This document shows, piece after piece, positions 43,006-53,306 of a DNA stretch of 64,000 nt. The stretch comes from Plutella xylostella. Its lineage: Eukaryota > Arthropoda > Insecta > Lepidoptera > Plutellidae. The DNA lies in assembly GCF_932276165.1 (NCBI RefSeq), contig NC_063999.1, positions 8,372,501 to 8,436,500 of the forward strand, given 5' to 3'. Within the stretch, counting starts at the first letter, position 1. Every line of letters begins with the position of its first letter. Under the pieces are notes generated by a model. The model ran no database searches. It saw only the letters and a program-made list of their open reading frames with translations, and was not told the origin of the DNA. A program made the translations under genes and the position numbers.

Positions 43006-43242
43006 GGAGGTGACTCAGATTTATGAGGTATTAAATAATCCAATATTTGTACACAAAACGATGTCATCTCGATACTAGGTAAAGTTTACGAAACCAAAAA
43101 ATAACCATATTGATCAGTTTCTCTACCGTATTTGTGTGAGACAATCCGTTATTCATAATTTAAATAGTTTTCAAGGCAAATATTAACATTCCTGTGGAGT
43201 TTTTCTTAGGTATGTAAAGCCAAATTCAAGAAATATCCGTTG

Positions 43243-43440
43243 TATACTCCCGGGCAATGAAAAAGTTCCACTCACAAAATGCCATACGACACCATACGAC
43301 CCCAATTTTAACAAAGATTTTTTAATTTAAAATTGGAACAAAATATTACCGTTTTTAGTTGGTTGTTGCAGAAGACGGCATTAAGCTAGATTTTCCGTTT
43401 AGCTTTTCTCAGTTGAACCTTTTCACTGCCCGTGAGTGTA
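43243..43440. mobile_element. MITE family TACACTCACGGGCAATGAAAA, copy in unit 2
   Basis: Ends are TATACTCCCGGGCAATGAAA and its partner TTCACTGCCCGTGAGTGTA. Just inside, AAGTTCCACTCACAAAATG is opposed by TCTCAGTTGAACC. Other copies lie at 48463-48699 and 58484-58726, with a partial one in unit 1 (38681-38755). Confidence 0.8.
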
Positions 43441-43974
43441 TTATGGCAAAGTCAATACCTATCTGTTACAAATTCCATACTGAAATTAAATTTCAAGGGA
43501 AAACTAAACCCCATAAAATATTCGATACGTTATAGTCAAGTGAATAACCGTATCTCACCAAAATTCATACTGAAAACCGTATCCCAAATAAAACAAAAAT
43601 CATCAGTACCCCTGTTATAATGAAAACCATAGTAAAAACCGTTTTTAAGGCATAACAAAACGCAAGAAAGATTTGCTACGGTATATTCAAGTCAATACCC
43701 TGCTGAAACTAAAATTCATACTGAAAACTGTTTCACACGTCAAACAAAATCGTCAGTACCCCTTTAATTAAAAAAAAACATAGTGAACACAGTTTTCAAG
43801 GCATAACAAAACGCAAGAAAGATTTGCTACGGTATACTCAAGTCAATACCCTGCTGAAACTGAAATTCATACTGAAAACTGTCTCCCACCTAAACGAAAA
43901 GCATCAAAGCACCGCGCGGCTGCTTGCAGCCCGCGCCACAACGCAACCTCTAGTTTTAATATATGTGTTGTTTG

Positions 43975-44115
43975 AAATTTCGTTTATAAACTATTCGTGA
44001 TTTTCGTTATTCGGAAACTTAAAATTCGGGATTGTGAATTATTCGGAACTATGAAATTCGAAATTTAAAAAATCGTTATTTTCATATTCGTAAAAAAGTA
44101 ATTCGGAATTATGTA
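43975..44115. repeat. TTCGG-rich repeat, right flank of the 4.5-kb units
   Basis: TTATTCGGAAACTT, ATTCGGGATTGTG, TTATTCGGAACTATG and AATTCGGAATTATG resemble 34830-34957, the matching left flank. Confidence 0.55.
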
Positions 44116-44126
44116 GTGTACCCAAC

Positions 44127-44162
44127 AGGTAGCCATTAACCAGACATTGTGAAAAAAGCCCT
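44127..44162 (-). repeat. TIR-like block, right member of an inverted pair
   Basis: The plus strand reads AGGTAGCCATTAACCAGACA then TTGTGAAAAAAGCCC, the complement of 25440-25475 with one mismatch. Confidence 0.6.
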
Positions 44163-44214
44163 CAGTGTTAAAAATAATTAGGTATGTAGGTATGTTAATT
44201 TTAAAGTTTATGAT

Positions 44215-46322
44215 ATCAAATTAACAATAACTTTCTTGACATTCCCGGACATAACATAGTAGATCAATCTGAGCTACTCTTCTTTAATACACATACTTTC
44301 TCGCAAGCAAAATTCGACCTTAAACAGGTAACCGAAAGTGTCGTAGCAAAAATAATACTAGGTCTTAAATCAAATGCACAGGGTATAGATAAAATCAACT
44401 TAAACATGATTCTCATGACTCTCCCGTTTACCCTTACCATAATAACATTAATAATAAATAAGTCGATAGAGCTATCAGTTTACCCTACAGACTGGAAAAT
44501 TGCTCTAGTGAGACCAATCCCTAAAATAAACAACCCTCATACTCCTAAAGACCTAAGACCTATTTCTATTCTCCCATACTTATCAAAAATTTTAGAAAAA
44601 GTGGTACTCGACCAGGTAAAAGAATACGTGGAAATAAATCAGATCTTGCCTAGTCTCCAGTCTGGATTCAGAAAGGGTCACAGTACAACGACAGCGTTAG
44701 CAGATGTGACCGATAATATCCTAACGTCTCGTGATGCTAACAAAGGTACCATTCTCACTCTTCTTGATTACTCAAGAGCGTTTGACTCGATAAATATGGA
44801 ACTTTTAATTTCAAAGCTATCATATTACGGTTTTCAGCCACAAACTCTGACCTGGTTCCGCAGCTACCTAAACAATCGCTCTCAGAAAGTAGCGATAAGT
44901 AAGTCGGACGGATCGCTCCTTATCTCTACCACAAAACCTTTACAGAGAGGAGTGCCTCAGGGCGCTATTCTGGCACCTCTATTGTACTCACTGTATACAG
45001 CTGACCTACCGGGCTGTATTCAGAACTGTAGATATCATCTATACGCAGATGATTTGCAGCTGTACATCTCGGCCGAAATTAATGGCATCCCACAGGCTCT
45101 GTCAGACCTTAATGCCGATCTACAGCGAGTGTCTGAATGGTCTTATAGAAATTGTCTTACTCTCAATCCTAACAAGTCCAAGTTTATGCTTTTAGGAACA
45201 TCAAAACAAGTTCAGAGTATGGCCAGACTGGACCCCATGATAATGGTGTCAGGCACTCCTATCGAATGTGTCAAAGAGGCTCGTAATCTTGGTCTAACTA
45301 TGGACAGTGAGCTACGTTTTGAGAAGCATGTACTGGAACTTGTTAGAAATTGTTTCTACAGACTAAGAGTACTATATAATATCCGCAAATACTTAAGCGA
45401 GGAACTAAGAATTAGCCTCTGTGAGTCCTTAGTGCTGTCTAAACTCAATCACTGCATTTCGGTGTATGGGCCCTGCCTTCTAGAGAGGTCGCAACGACTC
45501 ATCCAGCGAGTACAGAACGCATGTGCCCGGTTCTGCTTTAGCATTCCACCACGGACACATGTCTCTCCGTATCTCAAAAAAGCCGGAATCTTAAACATGA
45601 AGCAGAGACAAAAGCTTCACCTTGCAACATTGCTATTCGAAGTGGTACACAAAAAAACTCCTATCTATTTGTACGAAAAGCTCGACTGGCGATGTAGCCG
45701 AAATGCAGCAAGGTATTACACGCCACCTCTTGTATTGCCACAGAGTAAAACTGCAGCCTTCCGAGGCAGCTTTAAGTACCAGGCGACAAAGTGCTGGAAC
45801 AATATTCCCCCTCCACTGCGCAAACTTAAGTCCAAGCACCTCTTTAAGATTAAACTCCGCCAGTACCTAACATGTATTTAAGCTTCCAGCACTTATCGCC
45901 TTATCCTGTATTTTATTTTAATTTTATACTATTTTTTATTGATTAAGCATCAACCTTTTATGTATATTTATACAAATCACACTTACCCTATTATATTATG
46001 ATATGTATATATATTGTTTTAAACTATTAACACAAAGATTCTAATTTAAACATAAATCTTTCGGAGCAAACACAGCACGTTTATATCATATTATATTTTA
46101 GCCGCGTACCACCCTAACTCGCTGGTTCTGGCAGAATTACCAGCGCTGTATACTTTTTTGTACAGCACATGCTGAGTCAGAGCCATTTTACTGACATAAT
46201 ACACACCACAATTATTGTTATTCATTATGCCACTGTACCTACATTGTTGTTTTGTATTTGTGATGTGTATTTTGTGAGTGAATAAACGATGTGTCTATGT
46301 CTATGTCTATGTCTATGTCTAT
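44215..46322 (+). mobile_element. 5'-truncated non-LTR retrotransposon with TGTCTA tail
   Basis: It holds an RT-coding fragment (44222-45881), an AT-rich 3' UTR (45882-46290) and the tail (TGTCTA)n at 46290-46321. A hexameric tail and loss of the 5' side are the normal structure of a truncated LINE copy. The endonuclease and ORF1 are missing. Confidence 0.85.
44222..45881 (+). pseudogene. Reverse transcriptase part of ORF2 (5'-truncated)
   Basis: The frame is open from about 44222 (FLDIPGHNIVDQ) to the stop at 45881, about 550 codons; a first ATG at 44406 is internal to the ancestral protein. RT blocks are LKSNAQGIDKINLNM, LRPISILPYLSKILEKVV, LQSGFRKGHSTTTALAD, LLDYSRAFDSINM, RGVPQGAILAPLLYSLYTAD and HLYADDLQLYIS (YADD codons 45042-45053), then ARNLGLTMDSELRFEKHV. 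The C-terminal region ends LRKLKSKHLFKIKLRQYLT. Catalytic residues are intact and there is no stop or frameshift in about 1.65 kb, so truncation alone inactivates it and insertion was probably recent. Jockey/CR1 group; different from the other four LINE families in the window. Confidence 0.88.
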
Positions 46323-46329
46323 ATCATAA

Positions 46330-47100
46330 GTCTAAGGAAGAACAAAAAAAAACAAAAAACCCGACTGCACGCTAAAACCCGACTACTGACATAAAATTTC
46401 ATAAAATAAAAACAACTAAAAAGTTACAAATAAAAAAATTTATAAACAAACAAAAAACCCGACTGTACGCTAAAAAGATGAAAACAAGCCCTAATGTTAA
46501 TGGAAAGTATCGAAGGCGGGGACCAGCAAAGAGTTCACCATTTAGCTGAATGTTACCTAGATAGGTAGATACCTTGTGTTGTGGTCAAGTTGGTCCCCGC
46601 CTGCGATACTTTCCATTAACATTAGGGCTTGCTTTCATCTTTTTAGCGTGCAGTCGGATTTTTTGTTTGTTTATAGGTAATTAATTTTTTTTATTTCTAA
46701 CTTTTTAGTTGTTTTTATTTTATGAAATTTTATGTCAGTAGTCGGGTTTTAGTTTATGAATGTTTTTTATTTCAATAATTTTGGTGTTGTGATTTAAATA
46801 CCTACAATATGCATATTTTTGTAATGTGCTAATGAAGCCCTTTCATTTGATACCCCACACGGCATAATTGGAATTTTTTTTTTCATATTTTTGAATGTAA
46901 CGTAACATAGCCTATAACCATCGCGCAATCAATACGCTTCTAACGATACCCCAAACATCAAAATCTATCAAGTCGTTTAGGCTACAGGAGGGAACAAAGA
47001 AACAGACAAACATACATAGGTACATACATACATACATACATACATACATACAATCGAAAAATATAACCCTCCTCCTTCGGCAGTCGGGTAATAAGCCAAG
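46330..47100 (-). repeat. Interspersed foldback repeat, copy 2
   Basis: It has the same modules as 1160-1860 in the opposite order: the palindrome first, then TGAAGCCCTTTCATTTGATA, CCCCACACGGCATAATTGG, CAAGTCGTTTAGGCTAC, a (CATA)n run at 47022-47052 and a terminal CCTCCTTCGGCAGTCGGGT. In this copy both outer arms of the foldback are retained. Confidence 0.75.
46373..46751. repeat. 379-bp palindrome inside foldback repeat copy 2
   Basis: The left arm starts TAAAACCCGACTACTGACAT and the right arm ends ATGTCAGTAGTCGGGTTTTA. The inner parts match through CTAATGTTAATGGAAAGTAT to GGGGACCA/TGGTCCCC. Arms are about 150-160 bp around a loop of about 60 bp. The left and right arms differ at few positions. 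Confidence 0.9.
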
Positions 47101-48462
47101 CATGCTTTAAAACTTTGCAGCATAGTATAGCGTTTCAAAACTAACTTTGTAATGTTCGCTTTTGCTACGAATCTACGTAGCACTTTCGTAGCAACTGTGG
47201 CTACGCCGCGCCGTAGGCCTTGGGCTACGCAAATTTCGTAGCTATTTCCTGCCAAATTGGATTCGGTTAGTTTTCGTTGTGTTCTGTGTTTTTTTACGCC
47301 ATGTTTTTTTGAAAATGGAACCTCTGTCTTTTTTGTTTTTGTTCATCGATACTTGTTGTTAATTTTATACGCAAAAATGCCTACAACAGACTTTTTAGCG
47401 TAAAGATAAGAACATTTTATTTTATAACTTTAGCCTATATCATAACTTTTACTTATAATAATACAAAATATACAAGATATTATACTATTACAATACCGAG
47501 AAATCTTGGCCCTGAATATCTTATAATCTGAACTGCTTAACCACAAGAAAAAAGCAAATAGAAGTTTTAAAAAGCTACCTTCAAAACTGTCGACGTTTCT
47601 CCCTTGAAACTAAACGAAAGCTTCAAAAACAGTCATTACTTATAGCGTCTAGAAATTAACTCGAGACTTCTGTTTCAGTCTGCTCACTTCGAAAAACCTT
47701 AAACTTTGAAAGTAAAAAGCTCTCTATAAGTACGGTCAGACCAAGAAGCAAATAGACGATTTATACGGGTCTTGCCACTTGTGTGAAGAAAAACTGTTGC
47801 TGTCAACCGCTTGTTATTTCAATAAACGCAAACGGCTTAAGATCGCTTTCATATTAGAACATAATAGAATGGGATATTACTTTGTTATACACTAGATACG
47901 AGTATGTAACAAATGTGAGTTTACGAACATTCGCGATAGTGATTGTGAGTACCTATACGTTAAATCCCTATTTTACACCACATAATTTACATATGTACAA
48001 TAGGCGAATTTTTTGCTAAGAGCGAGCTCCTAAACCTTGGTAAAACGAAAAAAAGTAGACTAGGCTTCTTACTGCATATTTTTATTTTTTTTATTTATCT
48101 TCATATTAACTTGAACATTGATTAGACTGTACTCTAATTAAATTTCAGAATAAAATTACGCGCAATTTGCATTCGCCTACTATGAAAGCATGCACTGTTT
48201 TAGTATTAATTTTATTTAAGAAGGAAACTTTATTCTTTAGTATGCAATTTTATGCAAATTTTAACTTGGGCTCGTCGAAGTATTTTTCACTAACACTTTG
48301 GCACTATCCTTGTTTGGAGTTTTATTATAGGCTGGCAAATTTCTTTGATAACGTTTATAATTGCGTATATTCATATTTTGTTCAAGTACCTATATAGGCA
48401 CACGTGTTAAAACACGAATTAGTAAGTCACATTGTTTTTTAATTGTCATTATTTCCTTATAT
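47101..48462. other. No gene recognised
   Basis: AT-rich. CGTAGCAACTGTGGCTACGCC with neighbouring CTACGAATCTACGTAGC (about 47165-47245) makes a cluster of short CTACG/CGTAG motifs. The open frame at 48167-48397 (+) has no recognisable domain. Confidence 0.45.
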
Positions 48463-48699
48463 TACACTCACGAGCAATGAAAAGGTTCTACTGAGAAAAA
48501 CACCAATTTACTTCTAAGCGGAAAAGACTCGCTAAATGACGCCTTCTGCAACATTGCAATACATAATATTATATAAATAGGATATTACCAACTAAAAACA
48601 ATAATTTTGTTCAAATTTTAAATAAAAAGTTTTAAAAAATTGGGGTCATTTGGTGTCTGCATTTTGTGAGTGGAACTTTTTCGTTGCCCGTGAGTGTAT
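48463..48699. mobile_element. MITE family TACACTCACGGGCAATGAAAA, second copy
   Basis: Ends are TACACTCACGAGCAATGAAA and TTCGTTGCCCGTGAGTGTA. The interior (GACGCCTTCTGCAACATTG, GATATTACCAACTAAAAAC, TTTTGTGAGTGGAAC) is the reverse of the copy at 58484-58726, so the two lie in opposite orientation. Confidence 0.82.
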
Positions 48700-49055
48700 A
48701 AGCTATTGCTGTCTTGGTCTCTCGCTACACATCTACTGTCAAAGAAAACGACCAATAGATTTAAATATATTGAAATGTTTGGTGCAAGTAACTCTAAAAA
48801 AACAAAAGTAAAGCAAAAACCTATTTTCAGCTGTTTTTCTCAGCTGCCAGCGTCTCCGAAAAGCCTTAGTTTTCATCCAATTTGCTCCCACCACGGAACT
48901 TAAGTTCTAACTGCATCAAACCTGAAACAGATTACCTCTAATGGTTTGGAAGTGTGTCCTTGCACTCGCGATCCTATTTTTAACCCACATGCGGTGGTTC
49001 CCAAGAGCTAAAGGTGTGTTTATACAACGAAAGTTTTAGTTAGCTTTTAGTATAA
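48700..49055. other. No gene recognised
   Basis: The open frame at 48694-48903 (+) has no recognisable domain. Nothing else stands out. Confidence 0.4.
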
Positions 49056-49205
49056 AACTCGGATTCGATTCCCGGTAAATATAATATTTGAACTCGGGTC
49101 TTGGGTGTTAATATGTATCTGTGTAGATATATCAGCTGTCCGATACCCATACTACAGACTGGCTAGTTTGTATTTGGATGACCATGTGAGTGATATAATA
49201 TCTCC
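49056..49205 (+). repeat. SINE family B, partial copy
   Basis: The B-box-like GGATTCGATTCCCGG (49061-49075) is followed by TTTGAACTCGGGTCTTGGG, TGTTAATATGTATCTGTGTAG and CCGATACCCATACTACAG, in the order seen in the minus-strand copy at 889-1060. Confidence 0.65.
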
Positions 49206-49244
49206 TGATAATATTATTATGTAGATATTACAGTAAAATTTACA

Positions 49245-49390
49245 GCTCAAAGAGTTTCTTTTGCCATAAACGTTTCCTCCTTAATGATGGAGCCTTTGTG
49301 AAATGGTGGTAGAGTAATATCATGACTATCAACAAATAATTGTAAAATTTTACGTTAAATAGAAAAAATCTACATTTAATTTTCATTTCG
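49245..49390 (+). repeat. 3' UTR fragment of a Jockey-type LINE
   Basis: AAGAGTTTCTTTTGCC, GGAGCCTTTGTGAAATGGTG and CAAATAATTGTAAAATTTTA match the 3' UTR of the minus-strand element at 59172-59345 in the same order, so this is a separate 3' end of that family in the opposite orientation. Confidence 0.7.
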
Positions 49391-49608
49391 TACAACAAAA
49401 GTACTTAATACAAAAACAACAACCGGTGTGAACGATTTTCTTGAACCTCTTATTTCATCGGCGGTTTCAAATAAAGCTGTTAGTGTAAAGTATATCGCTC
49501 GCCCTCCGAGTTATCGCTAAGTTGTTATAAAACTGACAGTCAATATCGATATCATAGAATTTATGGAAACCGCACGGCGCAGTGTAGTAGCGCTCCTGCT
49601 GCCGCTGC

Positions 49609-49665
49609 ACGGGTTAGTTATCGACGTAGATAAACGTCACTGTTTTCGCTATAAATAAAGCTCTG
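49609..49665. repeat. Partial end of the CACGGGTT MITE family
   Basis: GCACGGGTTAGTTATCGACG then TAGATAAACG resembles the left TIR of the MITE at 56080-56206 (CACGGGTTCGTTATCAACGT AGATAA). No matching second end was found. Confidence 0.4.
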
Positions 49666-49784
49666 TATAAAGATTTGCATATCGAATGCCTGTGTGTTTT
49701 CTTCATTTGTGTAGCTCAAAGAAACGAGTCTATTCTTATTCTGTGGTTTAACCAGTTATCTAACAACAAAAACACATAATAAGT

Positions 49785-49801
49785 ACATAATGGACCGAAA
49801 T
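49785..49801. repeat. Left 17-bp direct repeat flanking the 2.67-kb TIR element
   Basis: ACATAATGGACCGAAAT is repeated at 52470-52486 as ACATAGTGGACAGAAAT (15 of 17 identical). The two copies abut the element's ends exactly, as a target-site duplication would. Confidence 0.7.
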
Positions 49802-52469
49802 AAGGTAACGGGTCCATATATCGCGGTATTCAAAATGGCGTCCTTATTTCGAGTTATATTTATTTTCATGATTATTACTCATTTTAATAGGTTTGGATAC
49901 TCTAAAATTACATTTAATCGTTCATTATCTTTAACTGAAACTACTTGATGTAGTAAATATGTTTAAAATTGCCTAAAATTACTAAAAACTCATGTAATGT
50001 GCCGTGAGGGCGACGCCGCCATGTTTTTCATACAAACGCGACCCGGCTTACGTAAGGCCAGCCATATTTAATAATTGTGTTTTTTAATATTTATACGACG
50101 TTCAACTTTGTAAATAGTTTATATTTAGTTTATTATATTCTTATACTTACATTAAATTTAAATTTTAACTCTTTTTAAACTAATTTAACACCTTTAAACT
50201 CAAAAACAAAATACCTCGGTATAAGGGCCTGATTTTTATACGTTGTTCCTAACTCCGAGTTACCCTCGGTATAAGGAAAAATACTATGTCATGATTTTTA
50301 GCTTATAACTTTACAAATAATAACATTTGAAGTATATGCTTGATTACATAATAATAATGATGAACGTGACAAGCTTATAACCTAATTCGGCGGTACAAAA
50401 TATCCTCTAGGAATCTTAATATGACACGATAATTGTTGACCCAAAAATCATGGTTACATAGAAAACCTTAACTTAGTATGTATATTTGAAATGATAAAAA
50501 ACAGTGTTATTTCATCGCTATTAACGTAAGTGATACATAATTTTACCAATATTTTATGTATGATTTGAGTAACAAATCTATGTTGTTTCTAAATCGATAA
50601 TTTGATAACTCGGAATATGGATTATTAAAATACTTGCTGAACCCCTAATATGGAGTATGACATTTTACATAGGTAGGTACCTCGGAAATCGGAATATGAC
50701 TACATCACACCTTCGCAGTGTCATCCGATGCCGTCATCAAACCATAAAATCAAGATGAATTAGCGACTTTCTTCCTAAATATAAAAGGGGTGTGGATAGA
50801 TATGCCTGACTTTACGAAACTACTACTAGATACTACCTACTTATTACTCTTTATAAAAGAAGAAAGAAAGAAATTTGTAGACGTAAAACTTTATTTGGGT
50901 GAATAAAATAACACACACGACCGTGGAGTTTTTATAACACTTATATACACAATTGCCTAATTTCATTTCTGTATTTTATTTCCATTATCCTTCTACTTCG
51001 AGGTCTAATGGCCGTTGTAATATTGTTATCCCAGAATTCCCAGATAAATGAATGTCCTGTATACTGCATTTCATGTTTGGTTTAGGGGTCTGGTTGATTT
51101 TTTAATTTTCTTGTTGTTGTCACTGAAAAATAAAGTAAGTAGGTAAATTGTATGGATAGTTGACAGAATTAAGCTTATCCTTATAAGTTGGTACCCATTT
51201 TCACAAAACTTAGTGAGTTTAGAAACGAAAACGCTAGAACAAAAACCTAGGTTAGTAACTAAACTGATGCCAAATTACTGATAAAAACATAAAAATATTT
51301 CCATTTTACGTAATTTCCTAAAATAATTCGCACACAAGCTTACCTTATCGATTTTCCAATTGCATATTGCAAATACAAACATAATAATTTAATAAAAGAT
51401 GTTTGTTTTCTAATGTAAAGACTTAACAAAAATACTTTCAAAGAATTGCGGCAAACTTTTCGGCGGAAAATTGAACATGGCGCCGGCGCGCCTCCAGTCC
51501 AGCGCGCATGCGCCATAGAGATGTACCTAGTGCAATGTTCCTTGCTTCCGACCTATGCTTGAATGAAAAAATAATCGATGCTGGATCGATTCCTGGGTAG
51601 TTAGATACTTTTATTATAATCATATTCGTTTATGGTAAATACATTAGGTACTCATCGGAAATTAGTACTGATAAGGTATTTGGCTTTTGTAAGTATTCGA
51701 TACTTTTCCTCATCCCTTACACATCTACTTTTATTACGTATCATCAACTTTTAAACATTTAAGTAAGAACATAAAATATCGTGGAAAAATTTTAGACCTT
51801 ACTTAGATAAAAACTATAGTAAAAAATGTTTAAATCATTCGAGTTCAATAATCGATTATATTCGATTACTGTCACTATTTCATCAATTTACCCCATCTCT
51901 ACTCTATTTTTTTTTTAATCGCTTGAAAAAGTCCATAGATCATCATAGAAGCATTATGAATATTTTTTCTAGCCAATGTTACCAGTTGCAATAATGAATT
52001 ATGAAAATGTAACATAAATAATAGAAATTATCACGAAAACCAATATAAATGGAGAGTATTTAATTCTTTTCATTATTTTCAACTACTATTTAGAATAATT
52101 AAATTTATTTGGAGTACTTTAGGGTTAAAAAAGTATATCGATATTTTAGATTGTAATTTCCTTATGTTCATGGCCACACTCATGGAGCCACTGACAGGAC
52201 TAACTCGGAATATGGAACAGGCTACCTCGGTATATGGAAGAAACCATAATCCTACCTCGGTATAAGGGCAAATCGACATGTGTAATAAATTATATTTTTT
52301 TAAGTATAATTAATGTGTTATCAATGAATCTGTGTTAAGAAATATAAAATTTAACGTATATTCTTACAGAAGACAATATTTCACATCAATATTGATGGTT
52401 ACAAATGCTTATTTTTCTTACTTACTTTCAAATGTTGTTATTTACCTCGGAATATGGACCCGTTACCTT
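49802..52469. mobile_element. 2.67-kb noncoding TIR element, family not recognised
   Basis: The ends are AAGGTAACGGGTCCATAT.. (49802-49828) and ..ATATGGACCCGTTACCTT (52443-52469), complementary over 27 bp with three mismatches. About ten copies of a TACCTCGGTATAAGG-type 15-mer lie inside. On the plus strand they are at 50212, 50262, 50606, 50678, 52201, 52223, 52253 and 52443; as the complement they are near 49814 and 49842. The interior is AT-rich with no open frame resembling a transposase (the longest, 51438-51623 minus, has no domain). Flanking 17-bp direct repeats support a single insertion. It is probably a non-autonomous DNA transposon whose 15-mers are transposase-binding sites. The long duplication fits none of the common cut-and-paste superfamilies I know. 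Confidence 0.7.
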
Positions 52470-52486
52470 ACATAGTGGACAGAAAT

Positions 52487-53004
52487 CCCGTGAAATAATA
52501 TATAAACATAACTATAAAACAGCCTTTACTACCCGCCATTAATAACCAAAAAATTGCCCTAAAACAAAACTTAACTTAGGGCTTTGAAGTTTGCCAAATA
52601 CAAATTTCATATCGCAACAACTTTACAACTCTAATAAAGTACACTTTACACTTAACGTAAAGTGTAAACAGAAGTAATGAAAGTGGCAACACTTGGAAAC
52701 CGGTTCCGATACAAACATAACTCATGGTTACCCTATTTATCGGTCAGTGCAGACGCGGCCAGAGTGCCTCCAAGCGTTAAAGTTTTTATAACGGTGGTAC
52801 AGACACTTAATAACGAGCTTAATAAATATTTATTTATTTAATTCTTTATTGCACAAATATAAAAAATAAATGTACAAATATTCAACGTAGGTATGTATAA
52901 TATACAGGGTGAGTCTTTCGAGCTTAATAAATATTCAACGAAGAGACGTCTAATATACAGGTGAATCTTTTGCTTATGCACATCCTAAAGTAGGTGACAG
53001 TGCT
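52487..53004. other. No gene recognised; LINE-end-like fragments
   Basis: TTCTTTATTGCACAAATATA at 52842-52861 looks like a LINE 3' terminus, and TATACAGGGTGAGTCTTTCG then TATACAGGTGAATCTTT (52902-52970) form a short imperfect duplication. Too little remains to classify. Confidence 0.4.
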
Positions 53005-53306
53005 CCTTTTTATTCTATTCTCTGTGGGGATGTAAGTACCTGCACCTGGCTCTCTTGAGTGGAACCTTTGTGCATATCCCCAAGGTAACTTGGACCATTT
53101 CCCACCTCGCTGGTCTACGCAGGTTGGTGGGTTCACATATGTGCTCTATGCAGGTTTCCACACGATGTTGTTCTTTACCGTAAGAGCCATGATATACATT
53201 GTACTTAAATTCTAAAGAACTCATTGGTACATATCAACACCGGGTCTCGAAACCGCATCTCTAGCGTGAGAAATAGGCGCTTACCCGACTGAGCTACCAC
53301 CGCTTC
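53005..53306 (-). repeat. tRNA-derived SINE, family C, copy 3
   Basis: The complement starts GCGGTGGTAGCTCAGTCGGG, then a decayed B box (53242-53254), GTACAATGTATATCATGGC, GGTCCAAGTTACC, CCACTCAAGAGAGCCAGGTG and a GAATAGAATA tail. Body and tail match copy 2 at 42704-43005. The broken B box suggests an older insertion. Confidence 0.82.

Larger units (their letters stand above)
39448..43953 (+). mobile_element. 4.5-kb Helitron-like noncoding element, unit 2
   Basis: It abuts unit 1 with no spacer: CTAG at 39444-39447 is followed at once by TTATAATATATATAGCTGGA. It ends with the same hairpin (43914-43936) and CTAG (43950-43953). Order and content follow unit 1, with similarity I judge above 90% in compared blocks. 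Differences: five instead of six 155-bp repeats, a family-C SINE at 42704-43005, a fuller MITE at 43243-43440 whose shared part is inverted relative to unit 1, and scattered base changes. Confidence 0.6.
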
